A stretch of DNA of 64,000 nt from Lachnospiraceae bacterium (GTDB lineage Bacteria > Bacillota > Clostridia > Lachnospirales > Lachnospiraceae), in the NCBI GenBank assembly GCA_017427685.1, contig JAFRSH010000050.1, positions 1 through 64,000 of the forward strand, given 5' to 3'. The notes under the pieces were generated by a model that had not been told where the DNA came from, did no database searches, and was given only the letters and a program-made list of their open reading frames with translations. Positions 15,731 to 24,274 of this stretch are shown here, one piece after another. The position numbers and the translations under genes are program-made. The stretch's first letter is position 1. The number at the start of each line of letters is the position of its first letter.

Positions 15731-17368
15731 ATGACTATTGTTGATGTATTAGAAGAGAATGTCCAAAAATTCGGAGAAGAAACAGCTCTTATAGAGATCA
15801 ATCCCGAAGTTAAAGAGAAGAAGAGAGTCACATGGAAAGAGTATGAACTGATCGAATCCGATCCGCTTGTACATTTCAGACGTGAGATCACTTGGAAGGT
15901 TTTTGAGGAGAAGGCAAACAGATTTGCAAATCTTCTTGTTTCAAGAGGGGTTAAGAAGGGTGACAAGGTTGCGATCCTTCTTATGAACTGCCTTGAGTGG
16001 CTTCCCATCTACTTCGGTATCTTAAAGACCGGAGCGCTTGCAGTTCCGCTCAATTTCCGCTACGCATCCGACGAGATCAAGTATTGTCTTGACCTTGCGG
16101 AAGTAGATGTCCTTATCTTCGGACCCGAGTTCATCGGCCGTGTTGAAGAGATTGCTGACGAGATCTCCAAGAAGAGACTTCTTTACTTTGTCGGAAGCAA
16201 TTGCCCCACATTTGCAGAAGACTACGTTTCGCTTACAGCTAACTGCTCAAGTAACTTCGAGAAGAGAGATATAACCGAGGATGATTTCGCGGCTATATAC
16301 TTCTCATCGGGTACCACAGGCTTCCCTAAGGCAATCCTTCATAAGCACAGAGCGCTCATGCACAGCTGCCGTTGCGAGCAGAATCATCATAAGCAGACAC
16401 ATGACGATATCTTCCTTTGCATTCCGCCTCTTTATCATACAGGTGCCAAGATGCACTGGTTCGGTAGCTTCCTTGTGGGAGCTAAGTCGGTTCTCCTTAA
16501 GGGAACAAAGCCCGATGTCATCGTTAAAGCCGCTTCCGATGAGCATTGCACCATCGTTTGGCTTCTGGTACCGTGGGCACAGGATATCCTTGATGCTATC
16601 GACAGAGGAGACATCAATCTCAAGGATTACGACCTCTCGGGATGGAGACTCATGCATATCGGTGCACAGCCCGTTCCTCCGAGTCTTATCAAGCGTTGGA
16701 GAACGATCTTCCCGAATCACGATTATGATACAAACTACGGTCTTTCCGAATCTATCGGACCCGGCTGCGTTCATCTCGGACTCGGTAACTTCGACAAAGT
16801 CGGCGCTATCGGTAAGGCAGGTTACGGATGGGAGACAAAGATCGTTGACGAGAAGCGCCAGGCCGTTAAGAGAGGCGATGTAGGAGAACTCGCAGTCAAA
16901 GGCCCAGGTGTCATGATCTGCTACTATAACGATCCCAAGTCCACAGCAGAAGTGCTTGACGACGAAGGATGGCTTTATACCGGCGATATGGCTATGGAAG
17001 ACGAGGACGGCTTTATTTTCCTTGTTGACCGTAAGAAGGATGTCGTTATCTCTGGCGGTGAGAACATCTATCCCGTACAGATCGAAGATTTCATCCGTAC
17101 GCATAATGCAGTTAAGGATGTTGCCGTTATCGGTGTTCCCGACAAGCGTCTCGGTGAGACGACAGCTGCGATCATCGAAGTAAAAGAGGGCTTTACGCTT
17201 ACCAAAGAGGAAGTTGACGAGTTCTGTCTTAAGCTTCCCCGCTACAAGAGACCTCATGAAGTTATCTTTACAACGATCCCCCGTAATCCTACGGGTAAGA
17301 TCGAGAAGCCGAAGCTTCGTAAGATGTACGGCGGTGAGAGACTTGTCGATGCTCAGAACAAGGGTTAA
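15731..17368 (+). CDS. AMP-dependent acyl-CoA synthetase/ligase
   Basis: A 545-residue adenylate-forming enzyme that activates a carboxylic acid as acyl-AMP and passes it to CoA. The A3 motif YFSSGTTGFPK, YGLSES, YTGDMA, the hinge RKKDVVISGGENIYP and the catalytic-lysine motif NPTGKIEKPKL are all intact. The N-terminus is odd: the conserved start of the adenylation domain (TWKVFEEKANRFA) is preceded by an extra stretch that repeats the motif TWKEYE about 20 residues earlier. The acid substrate cannot be assigned; medium or long-chain or aromatic acids are possible. The ribosome site is TAGGAGA. The downstream gene is ylxM, with a hairpin between. Confidence 0.88.
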   Translation: MTIVDVLEENVQKFGEETALIEINPEVKEKKRVTWKEYELIESDPLVHFRREITWKVFEEKANRFANLLVSRGVKKGDKVAILLMNCLEWLPIYFGILKTGALAVPLNFRYASDEIKYCLDLAEVDVLIFGPEFIGRVEEIADEISKKRLLYFVGSNCPTFAEDYVSLTANCSSNFEKRDITEDDFAAIYFSSGTTGFPKAILHKHRALMHSCRCEQNHHKQTHDDIFLCIPPLYHTGAKMHWFGSFLVGAKSVLLKGTKPDVIVKAASDEHCTIVWLLVPWAQDILDAIDRGDINLKDYDLSGWRLMHIGAQPVPPSLIKRWRTIFPNHDYDTNYGLSESIGPGCVHLGLGNFDKVGAIGKAGYGWETKIVDEKRQAVKRGDVGELAVKGPGVMICYYNDPKSTAEVLDDEGWLYTGDMAMEDEDGFIFLVDRKKDVVISGGENIYPVQIEDFIRTHNAVKDVAVIGVPDKRLGETTAAIIEVKEGFTLTKEEVDEFCLKLPRYKRPHEVIFTTIPRNPTGKIEKPKLRKMYGGERLVDAQNKG

Positions 17369-17407
17369 AAAAATGCTTGACATAATAATTTATATAATGT
17401 AAATTAT

Positions 17408-17438
17408 TCGGGTGTAAAGAAAAAGACTTTACACCCGA
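17408..17438 (+). terminator. Hairpin upstream of ylxM
   Basis: TCGGGTGTAAAG and CTTTACACCCGA form a perfect 12-bp stem. It is likely the terminator of the acyl-CoA synthetase gene, although only a weak T tract follows. TTGACA at 17377-17382 with TAAATT at 17400-17405 (17-bp spacing) may be the ylxM promoter, which would place the hairpin in its leader. Confidence 0.55.
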
Positions 17439-17470
17439 GTTATTTGTGTGTAATCCGTGAAGGGTACGAT

Positions 17471-17833
17471 ATGAAGAACGACAGCGACGAGAGATTACTT
17501 GAATTTATCGAGTTATCAAGACTGTATGACAGATACGGCGGACTCCTCAGCGAGAAGTCCAAGAAGATAGTTGAATCCTATGTCGTATACGACATGTCGC
17601 TCGGCGAGACAGCGGCCGAAACGGGACTCAGCAGACAGGGCGTACGTGATGTACTTGTCAGGTCTCACGAAAAGCTCAAAAAGATCGATGAAACACTTAA
17701 ACTTGTCGAGGGTTATGACATGATAAACGAAGCGCTCGACAAGATAGAAAAGGAACTGAACGGTTCCGCATCCGATATTGATGTTTCGGAAATAAAGGCA
17801 GGTATCGAAGAGATCAGAAAGATAATTTCCTGA
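17471..17833 (+). CDS. ylxM: YlxM/p13 family DNA-binding protein
   Basis: A 120-residue helix-turn-helix protein (sigma-70 region 4-like; YDMSLGETAAETGLSRQGV) of the family that is almost always encoded directly before ffh and is thought to influence the signal recognition particle pathway. The frame is open from 17444, but ATG 17471 follows GAAGGG and fits the family length. It is 31 bp upstream of ffh, in its conserved place. Confidence 0.88.
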   Translation: MKNDSDERLLEFIELSRLYDRYGGLLSEKSKKIVESYVVYDMSLGETAAETGLSRQGVRDVLVRSHEKLKKIDETLKLVEGYDMINEALDKIEKELNGSASDIDVSEIKAGIEEIRKIIS

Positions 17834-17864
17834 TCGAAAGGTACCATTACAAAGGAGTTAACAG

Positions 17865-19232
17865 ATGGCATTTGACAGCTTAAGCGAGAAGCTTCAAAAA
17901 GTATTTGATAAGCTTCGCGGCAAAGGACGTCTTTCCGAGTCCGATGTCAAAGAAGCCATGAGAGAAGTTAAGATGGCACTTCTTGAAGCGGATGTAAGCT
18001 TCAAGGTCGTTAAGAGCTTTATCGCATCTACCACGGAGAGAGCGGTCGGAACCGATGTTCTCAATTCCCTCACTCCCGGTCAGATGGTCATCAAGATCGT
18101 CAACGACGAGATGAAGAAGCTCATGGGTGACGAGATCACAAGGATCGAGCTTAAACCCGCCAACGAGATAACGACCATCATGATGTGCGGTCTTCAGGGT
18201 GCAGGTAAGACCACGATGGCAGCCAAGCTTGCCGGTAAGTTTAAATCACAGGGTCGCAAGCCCTTGCTTGTGGCATGTGATATCTACCGTCCCGCAGCCA
18301 TCGAACAGCTGCAGATCAATGCAGGCAAGGTCGGAGTTGATTGTTTCGCGATGGGAACCAATCATCCGCCGGTAGATATAGTCAAAGCAGCACTTTCTCA
18401 TGCATCGCAGAACGGCGAGAACGTAGTGATCATAGATACAGCCGGTCGTCTTCATATCGACGAAGACATGATGAACGAGCTGGTGACAGTCAAAGAGAAG
18501 CTTTCGATCGACCATACGATCCTCACTGTTGATTCAATGACAGGTCAGGATGCAGTAAATGTTGCGGAAGCCTTCAATGAGAAACTGACAGTTACGGGCG
18601 TTATCCTTACCAAGCTTGACGGTGACACCAGAGGCGGTGCCGCACTTTCGATCAAGGCAGTTACCGGAAGACCGATCCTCTACGTAGGTACGGGAGAGAA
18701 GCTCACTGACATTGAAGAGTTCTACCCCGACCGTATGGCAAGCCGAATCCTCGGAATGGGCGATATCCTCACTCTTATCGACAAAGCCCAGGAGCAGTTC
18801 GATGAAGAGAAGGCCAAAGAGCTTGAAAAGAAGATCCGCAAGCAGGAATTCGATTTCAACGATTACCTTGAGCAGATCAAGAACATGAAGAAGATGGGCG
18901 GTCTCGGTAAGATCATGGAAATGCTCCCCGGCATGGGAATGGGCAACATGAACCTTAAGGGAGTCGACACTGACGCCGCAGAGGACAACCTCAAGACAGT
19001 TGAGACCATCATCAATTCGATGACCAAGGCAGAGCGCGCCAACCCCGATCTCTTAAATCCTTCGAGAAAGAACAGGATCTCACGAGGAAGCGGAGTTGAT
19101 ATCGCGGATGTCAACAGAATGGTCAAGCAATTCCTTGAAACCCGCAAGATGATGAAGCAATTCACCGGAATGATGGGCGGTAAGGGCAAGAAGGGCTTCA
19201 GACTTCCGTTCGGGAAGAAGTTTGGGTTCTGA
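17865..19232 (+). CDS. ffh: Signal recognition particle GTPase Ffh
   Basis: A 455-residue SRP54 protein that binds signal peptides and the SRP RNA and delivers ribosomes to FtsY. The N domain is followed by the GTPase domain with CGLQGAGKTT, the DTAGRLH motif and TKLDGDTRGG, then a methionine-rich M domain (NMKKMGG, MLPGMGMGNM, the RISRGSG helix that contacts RNA). The AAAGGAG ribosome site precedes ATG 17865. The length and order are normal. It heads the ffh-rpsP-khpA-rimM-trmD string. Confidence 0.97.
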   Translation: MAFDSLSEKLQKVFDKLRGKGRLSESDVKEAMREVKMALLEADVSFKVVKSFIASTTERAVGTDVLNSLTPGQMVIKIVNDEMKKLMGDEITRIELKPANEITTIMMCGLQGAGKTTMAAKLAGKFKSQGRKPLLVACDIYRPAAIEQLQINAGKVGVDCFAMGTNHPPVDIVKAALSHASQNGENVVIIDTAGRLHIDEDMMNELVTVKEKLSIDHTILTVDSMTGQDAVNVAEAFNEKLTVTGVILTKLDGDTRGGAALSIKAVTGRPILYVGTGEKLTDIEEFYPDRMASRILGMGDILTLIDKAQEQFDEEKAKELEKKIRKQEFDFNDYLEQIKNMKKMGGLGKIMEMLPGMGMGNMNLKGVDTDAAEDNLKTVETIINSMTKAERANPDLLNPSRKNRISRGSGVDIADVNRMVKQFLETRKMMKQFTGMMGGKGKKGFRLPFGKKFGF

Positions 19233-19270
19233 CGTGTGACTGCATAACGGTCACATAAGCGTTAAAACGT

Positions 19271-19298
19271 TTGTAAATAGCCTATGGCGATTTATAAA
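19271..19298 (+). promoter_or_regulatory. Possible promoter of rpsP
   Basis: TTGTAA (19271-19276), 16 bp, TATAAA (19293-19298) in the 151-bp gap between ffh and rpsP. A small TGTGAC/GTCACA inverted repeat lies upstream near 19235-19257. Confidence 0.4.
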
Positions 19299-19383
19299 GC
19301 CTACTGTTTGGTATTACATGGCAGGCAACCGGAACGAGATTCGTTTCAAAAGAATAAATAATGATGCAGGAGGTGAAAAAGAC

Positions 19384-19629
19384 ATGGCAGTTAAGATCAG
19401 ACTTAGAAGAATGGGTGCTAAGAAGAGTCCTTTCTACAGGATCATCGTTGCAGATGAGAGATCACCCAGAGACGGAAGATTCATCGAGGAGATCGGTACA
19501 TACGATCCCAACAAGGAACCTTCGGACTATAAGATCGACGAAGAAGCAGCTAAGAAGTGGCTGAACAACGGTGCACAGCCTACAGAGATCGTAGGTAAGC
19601 TTTTCAAGAAGGCCGGCATCGTAAAATAA
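19384..19629 (+). CDS. rpsP: 30S ribosomal protein S16
   Basis: An 81-residue S16 protein of the small ribosomal subunit, with the family N-terminus [20 protein letters not shown] and the [13 protein letters not shown] motif. ATG 19384 follows GCAGGAGGTG; the open frame upstream to 19318 is not part of the protein. It is followed at 18 bp by khpA, as in other Bacillota. Confidence 0.98.
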   Translation: MAVKIRLRRMGAKKSPFYRIIVADERSPRDGRFIEEIGTYDPNKEPSDYKIDEEAAKKWLNNGAQPTEIVGKLFKKAGIVK

Positions 19630-19647
19630 CAAGGAAGGTGATAGCCA

Positions 19648-19875
19648 GTGAAGGAATTAATCAAGATCATTGCTACATCGCTTGTTGATCACCCGGAGCA
19701 GGTTGTTGTCAGCGAGACCGAGACCGATAAATCGATCGTGATCGAGCTTAAGGTTGCGCCGGAGGATATGGGAAAGGTCATAGGAAAACAGGGCCGTATC
19801 GCAAAGTCCATACGTACCGTTGCCAAAGCTGCAGCTGCTAAGGATGATAAGAAAGTTGTAGTAGATATCGTTTGA
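19648..19875 (+). CDS. khpA: KH-domain RNA-binding protein KhpA
   Basis: A 75-residue single KH-domain protein (YlqC type) with the GKVIGKQGRIAK loop that defines the KH fold. KhpA forms complexes with KhpB and affects RNA metabolism and cell elongation in Gram-positive bacteria. The start is GTG 19648 after GGAAGGTGA. A terminator follows, so rimM has its own promoter. Confidence 0.94.
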   Translation: MKELIKIIATSLVDHPEQVVVSETETDKSIVIELKVAPEDMGKVIGKQGRIAKSIRTVAKAAAAKDDKKVVVDIV

Positions 19876-19883
19876 TCTATCAG

Positions 19884-19920
19884 AACCGTCAGGCAGGAGT
19901 AATCTTGTCTGACGGTTTTT
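19884..19920 (+). terminator. Terminator after khpA
   Basis: AACCGTCAG (19884-19892) pairs with CTGACGGTT (19909-19917), followed by TTTT. Confidence 0.85.
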
Positions 19921-19970
19921 AAGTATTTTTTGCTAATTCAGTTTCTAATTAGATTCTTTTATAAATGATC

Positions 19971-20000
19971 TTGTTATAGAATTGAATTAGTTGGTATAAA
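19971..20000 (+). promoter_or_regulatory. Possible promoter of rimM-trmD
   Basis: TTGTTA (19971-19976), 18 bp, TATAAA (19995-20000), shortly before the rimM start. Confidence 0.45.
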
Positions 20001-20026
20001 TGATTTACGGATTATAAAGGACAGGT

Positions 20027-20533
20027 ATGGAAGACAGACTCAGAGTGGGCGTTATAACATCGCCCCACGGGATACACGGGGAAGTGAAGATCTTCCCCAC
20101 AACAGACGACCCGCAGCGCTTCAAAAAGCTTAAAAAAGTGATCGTGGATACGCACAAAGAGAAGAAAGAGATGGAGATCGGCGGGATCAAGTTCTTTAAG
20201 AACCTCGTTATTGCTACGCTAAGTGGGATCGAAGACAGAACACAGGCCGAGAAGTACAGATCGGCTGATATTTTGATTGAGAGAGAAGACGCCCTTCCGC
20301 TCGGAGAGGACGAGTATTATATATGTGATATCCTCGGATTTACCGTCACGAATGACGACGGTACTGTTCTCGGGACTCTCGAAGATGTTCTTACGTCATG
20401 TGCCAATGACGTGTATGTCGTTAAGAGAGAAAACGGCAAAGAGATTCTTATTCCGTCAACAAAAGAATGTGTATTATCAACTGATTTAAATTCAAAAAAC
20501 ATTGTTGTTCATTTGCTGAAAGGTATGATATAA
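20027..20533 (+). CDS. rimM: Ribosome maturation factor RimM
   Basis: A 168-residue protein that helps assemble the head of the 30S subunit by binding S19. The N-terminal RimM barrel starts VGVITSPHGIHGEVKI, and the C-terminal PRC-barrel contains DDVLTSCANDVYVV and EILIPSTKECV. It is encoded 24 bp upstream of trmD, the usual partner, with ATG 20027 behind AAAGGACAGG. Confidence 0.95.
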   Translation: MEDRLRVGVITSPHGIHGEVKIFPTTDDPQRFKKLKKVIVDTHKEKKEMEIGGIKFFKNLVIATLSGIEDRTQAEKYRSADILIEREDALPLGEDEYYICDILGFTVTNDDGTVLGTLEDVLTSCANDVYVVKRENGKEILIPSTKECVLSTDLNSKNIVVHLLKGMI

Positions 20534-20557
20534 TAGTTCACATTAGGAGAAGGGTTT

Positions 20558-21313
20558 ATGAACTTTGTAGTTTTATCACTGTTTCCCGACATGATTCGCG
20601 AATGTATGAATACAAGCATTACGGGTCGTGCAATCTCGGGAGGAATTATAAACCTAAATGTTATCGATATTCGGGATTTTTCACAAGACAAACACCTGCA
20701 TGTCGATGATTATCCTTACGGCGGCGGTGCCGGAATGGTTATGATGGCTGATCCCGTCTACCGCGCATGTGAACACGCCAGAAGCCTCTGCAGTGACAAA
20801 AAGGGAAGGATCATATACATGACTCCTTCAGGCAGAAAGTTCGACCAGAACATTGCCAAAGAGCTTGCCGAATACGATGATCTGATATTCCTGTGCGGTC
20901 ACTACGAAGGTATCGATGAGAGAGTTATCGAGCTCGAAGCCGATGACGCCATATCGCTCGGTGATTTCGTACTTACGGGAGGCGAGCTTCCCGCGGTAGT
21001 CATAATGGATGCGGTATCAAGGATGGTTCCCGGTGTTCTCACCAACGAACAATCAGCGAGTGAAGAAAGCTTCGAGGGCAATCTCCTTGAATATCCCCAG
21101 TACACAAGACCCGAAGTCTTTATGGGGAAGAGTGTACCGGAAGTTCTACTTTCCGGGCATCATGCGAACATAGCAAAATGGCGCAGAGAGCAGTCTCTTG
21201 AAAGAACAGCAAGGCTCAGGCCGGACCTTTTGGCGAATGCTGTTCTGACAAAAAATGATCATAGTTTTTTGCGAAAAATAAACAGTAATGATAATAACTC
21301 CGAAGGACAATAA
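20558..21313 (+). CDS. trmD: tRNA (guanine37-N1)-methyltransferase
   Basis: A 251-residue SPOUT methyltransferase that makes m1G37 in tRNA and prevents frameshifting. The knot region shows LCGHYEGIDERV and SLGDFVLTGGELP; DDYPYGGGAGM binds substrate. In most Bacillota rplS follows directly. Here a glycoside hydrolase gene starts 22 bp downstream and rplS is 12 kb away, so this is the left edge of an inserted block. Confidence 0.97.
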   Translation: MNFVVLSLFPDMIRECMNTSITGRAISGGIINLNVIDIRDFSQDKHLHVDDYPYGGGAGMVMMADPVYRACEHARSLCSDKKGRIIYMTPSGRKFDQNIAKELAEYDDLIFLCGHYEGIDERVIELEADDAISLGDFVLTGGELPAVVIMDAVSRMVPGVLTNEQSASEESFEGNLLEYPQYTRPEVFMGKSVPEVLLSGHHANIAKWRREQSLERTARLRPDLLANAVLTKNDHSFLRKINSNDNNSEGQ

Positions 21314-21335
21314 AACAAAGGGGAGAACGGAACTT

Positions 21336-22379
21336 ATGAGAGAATGGAAAGGCTACAGGAAGGGTATCAATCTGGGAGGTTGGTTTGCGCAAAATGACCA
21401 TCTTGAAAAGACTTACGATACCTTCATTACGGAGGATGATTTTAAGGTATTCTCCAAATGGGGGATCGATCATGTAAGGATTCCTTTTGATTATCATCTT
21501 CTTGAAGACCAGAAGGGCAATTATCGCGAGAGCGGATTCAAGCGTCTCGAGAATGCCATTTCGCTTTGTTTTAAGTATGACCTCAGAGTTATCCTTGATC
21601 TTCACAGGGTTTACGGTTTTTCTTTTGACATGGGCTACGGAGAGTTCGGTTTCTTTGATGAGCCGGATCTTCAGGAGCGCTTCTATAAGCTGTGGGAAGA
21701 GATCGCCAAGCGTTTCGGACATCTTCACGGCAAGGTCGCATTTGAGCTTCTCAACGAGATCACAGATCAGTCATACGGTGTAAGATGGAACAAGATAGCT
21801 CGTGTTTGCATCGGTCGTATCAGGAAGATCACAACCGAGACAGATATCGTTGTTGGCAGCTACTGGAACAACAGTTATATGTCCCTTAACGATCTTGATA
21901 TCCAGCTTGATGATCATATCATTTACACCTTCCATTGTTATGATCCTCTTATCTTCACACATCAGGGAGCTAACTGGATCAACGAGATGCCTGTTGATTA
22001 CAGATACTCTATCAAGAATAAGACCTACGAGCAGATCAACGAGGAATTTGCTAGGGATTTCAAGGACTGGGTTGCTGCAAACCGTATACTTGTGCCCGGC
22101 GGATCCGAAAACCCCGTATTCGGCAAGGATTTCTTCACATCAAGCTTTTCATCCGCGATAGCGCTTGCCGAGAAGCTTAATGTACCGCTTTATTGCGGTG
22201 AGTACGGTTGCATCATGTACACCGATCCCGAGGACGAGCTTTTCTGGTTCAAAGCGATCCACGAAGCTTTCGAAGAGATCAACGTCGCAAGAGCTGCTTG
22301 GACCTACAAAGAGTTCCATTTCGGTATCGCGGACAAGAGGCTTGACGGCGTGAGGGAAGAGCTTCTTAAGTGCTTATAA
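21336..22379 (+). CDS. Intracellular GH5-type glycoside hydrolase
   Basis: A 347-residue TIM-barrel glycosidase of the cellulase/beta-glucanase family GH5. Visible family marks are RKGINLGGWF, HVRIPFDYH, the acid/base Glu141 in LLNEI, YTFHCYDP, and the nucleophile Glu289 in YCGEYG. There is no signal peptide or binding module, so it should act in the cytosol on imported oligosaccharides. ATG 21336 follows AAAGGGGAG; an earlier ATG at 21288 would overlap trmD. It is followed immediately by a GH43 gene; together they suggest processing of a mixed plant polysaccharide. Exact substrate is unknown. Confidence 0.88.
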   Translation: MREWKGYRKGINLGGWFAQNDHLEKTYDTFITEDDFKVFSKWGIDHVRIPFDYHLLEDQKGNYRESGFKRLENAISLCFKYDLRVILDLHRVYGFSFDMGYGEFGFFDEPDLQERFYKLWEEIAKRFGHLHGKVAFELLNEITDQSYGVRWNKIARVCIGRIRKITTETDIVVGSYWNNSYMSLNDLDIQLDDHIIYTFHCYDPLIFTHQGANWINEMPVDYRYSIKNKTYEQINEEFARDFKDWVAANRILVPGGSENPVFGKDFFTSSFSSAIALAEKLNVPLYCGEYGCIMYTDPEDELFWFKAIHEAFEEINVARAAWTYKEFHFGIADKRLDGVREELLKCL

Positions 22380-22394
22380 GTGTTGGAGGTTTCT

Positions 22395-23816
22395 ATGGCA
22401 AATCCTTACTTACCCGGTTGGGAGTATATCCCCGACGGAGAACCCAGAGTTTTCGGAGACAGAGTTTATATCTACGGTTCACATGACAAGCCCCACGAGG
22501 AGATCTTCTGCGACACCAAGATGAAGGTCTGGTCGGCTTCGGTTGACGATCTTGAGCATTGGGTATGTCACGGTGATATGTTCCATACATGTGATGACCG
22601 AGATCATAAGAGCGACACGCCCTGGACCGATCATCATATCTTTGCGCCTGATGTTGTTTATAAGGATGGCAAGTATTATCTTTACTGCTATATCGAGTGG
22701 TCTGTAGGATGTGTCGCAGTCAGCGACAGACCCGAAGGCCCCTTCAAGGTGCTCGGTCAGTACGATACGACCGCTCAGGTCAAGTACATGGAAGAGCACA
22801 GAGAACTCTATGATGTTCCTCACAAAGAGCGTCCCAATGTCGAGAAGGACGAGGAGACAGGAACAGAGTGGGAGATCGCCATGGGCGACATGCAGGGCAG
22901 GATCTTCATCGATCCCGGCGTGCTTGTTGATGATGACGGAAGAGTTTACTGCTACTGCGGTTACCTCCATTCCTTCATGGTAGAGCTTGACCCCAACGAT
23001 ATGAGGACCGTTATCCCGGGCTCATATATCAAAGATATCATCCCCGTAGCTACACCTTTCAGATTCTTTGAGGCTTGCTCGCCCCGCAAGATCGACGGTG
23101 TTTACTACCTCATCTACTCGAGCCGCGAATGTCCTCAGCTTGTTTACGCAACATCGGACAAGCCTCAGGGGCCTTTCACCTATCAGGGTGTGCTGATAGA
23201 CGCAGGCAAGGATTATCCCGGCGGAAACGACCACGGATCGCTCTGCAAGATCAAGGATCAGTGGTATATTTTCTACCACAAGATGACTAACGGAACCATC
23301 ATGTCGAGAAAGGGCTGCGTTGAGAAGATCTTCCGCAATCCCGACGGTACCTTTAAGCAGGCAGAGATGACTTCTCACGGCGGATTCCTTAACGCGCTCC
23401 GTCCTTTCGAAGTTACAGAGGCTGAGGCTGCATGTGTGCTTACAGGCGGATGCTTTATCACCGAGCTTGATGTCTTCACTCGTCCGATCTCCAATGTCTG
23501 CGGCGGTTGCGTGATCGGCTACAAGACCTTTGATTTCGGCGAGAACGAATGCGGTAACTCACTCAAGCTTATGATCAAGCAGATCGGTGTCGGACAGAAG
23601 GGCTTCATCAACGTCTGCTTCGACGATCCAGAATCGGAGCCTGTTGCGAAGGTTGAGATCTCACCCGTTACCACGGTGCATGAGGCTATCATTCCTCCCA
23701 TTAAAGGGAGACACGATCTGTACTTTAAGATCGAGACGGGCAGAACAAGCTGGATGGCATACGCTTTCGATAACAGAGAGCTTTGTAAGATAGAGAAGTT
23801 TGTGTTCTGTAAATGA
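22395..23816 (+). CDS. Intracellular GH43-type glycosidase
   Basis: A 473-residue protein with a five-bladed propeller catalytic domain (about 1-330) and a C-terminal beta-sandwich resembling CBM6 (GRHDLYFKIE near the end). Likely catalytic residues are the early Asp near PDGEPRVF, Asp in FAPDVVYKDGKYYLY and Glu in FEACSPRKIDGVYYL. GH43 enzymes act as arabinofuranosidases or beta-xylosidases. No signal peptide is present. ATG 22395 sits behind GGAGGT, 16 bp after the GH5 stop, so the two are co-translated. The end overlaps nothing, but the regulator gene follows within 45 bp. Confidence 0.87.
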   Translation: MANPYLPGWEYIPDGEPRVFGDRVYIYGSHDKPHEEIFCDTKMKVWSASVDDLEHWVCHGDMFHTCDDRDHKSDTPWTDHHIFAPDVVYKDGKYYLYCYIEWSVGCVAVSDRPEGPFKVLGQYDTTAQVKYMEEHRELYDVPHKERPNVEKDEETGTEWEIAMGDMQGRIFIDPGVLVDDDGRVYCYCGYLHSFMVELDPNDMRTVIPGSYIKDIIPVATPFRFFEACSPRKIDGVYYLIYSSRECPQLVYATSDKPQGPFTYQGVLIDAGKDYPGGNDHGSLCKIKDQWYIFYHKMTNGTIMSRKGCVEKIFRNPDGTFKQAEMTSHGGFLNALRPFEVTEAEAACVLTGGCFITELDVFTRPISNVCGGCVIGYKTFDFGENECGNSLKLMIKQIGVGQKGFINVCFDDPESEPVAKVEISPVTTVHEAIIPPIKGRHDLYFKIETGRTSWMAYAFDNRELCKIEKFVFCK

Positions 23817-23860
23817 TGCCGAGGTGCGAGATCACCCACATTTTTTTCGGAGGGAAAGTA

Positions 23861-24112
23861 TTGGAAGAAAGAGTCGCCGTTATAAGCATAATCGTTGAAG
23901 ACACAGACAGTACGACTCGTCTCAACAGTCTGCTCCACGATTACTCCCGCTTTATCATCGGCAGGATGGGAATCCCATACAGACCGAAGAACATCAACAT
24001 CATCTCAGTCGCGGTTGTTGCTGATTCAGACAGTATAAACGCTCTTACGGGAGCGATCGGAAGACTTAAAGGCGTCACCTGCAAAGCCACATACGCCAAA
24101 ACTTCCGACTGA
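23861..24112 (+). CDS. TM1266-type iron-only hydrogenase system regulator
   Basis: An 83-residue ACT-like/NikR-C-like protein (RVAVISIIVEDTDS, INIISVAVVADSD, LTGAIGRLKGVTCKATYAK), matching the family annotated as putative regulators of iron-only hydrogenase systems after TM1266. It lacks a DNA-binding domain, so it may act by binding another protein or a metal or small ligand. The start is TTG 23861 after CGGAGGGA; an upstream ATG at 23813 would overlap the GH43 gene. It lies next to a nitrogenase-like operon and 6.5 kb from hydF. Confidence 0.82.
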   Translation: MEERVAVISIIVEDTDSTTRLNSLLHDYSRFIIGRMGIPYRPKNINIISVAVVADSDSINALTGAIGRLKGVTCKATYAKTSD

Positions 24113-24184
24113 AACTATAATAATCATATTGATCCCCCTGACGCCGAAACATCATCTTGAGGCGAAAGATACGGACAAAGACAT

Positions 24185-24225
24185 GCAGAAGATAAAGCAT
24201 ATTAACGCTTATCTTCATGCGTTTT
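24185..24225 (+). terminator. Terminator or attenuator before the importer operon
   Basis: GAAGATAA (24188-24195) pairs with TTATCTTC (24209-24216), extended outward by GCA/TGC and followed by TTTT. It may end the GH5/GH43/TM1266 unit. Because the next gene starts only 50 bp later with no obvious promoter between, it may instead be an attenuator in a leader that begins near TATAAT (24116-24121). The 24122-24184 stretch has further small hairpins (ATCTT/AAGAT, CGCC/GGCG) but no riboswitch class that I recognise. Confidence 0.55.
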
Positions 24226-24274
24226 GATCGCCGTATCCGCCGTGCGTTTTCCCGGGGATAAAGGCGGTTTTTTT

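Noticed and set aside
24236..24274. CCGCC/GGCGG stem with seven T as a terminator
   Set aside because: The GGCGG and T run are better explained as the AAGGCGG ribosome site and spacer of the permease start at 24275; the stem is only 5 bp.
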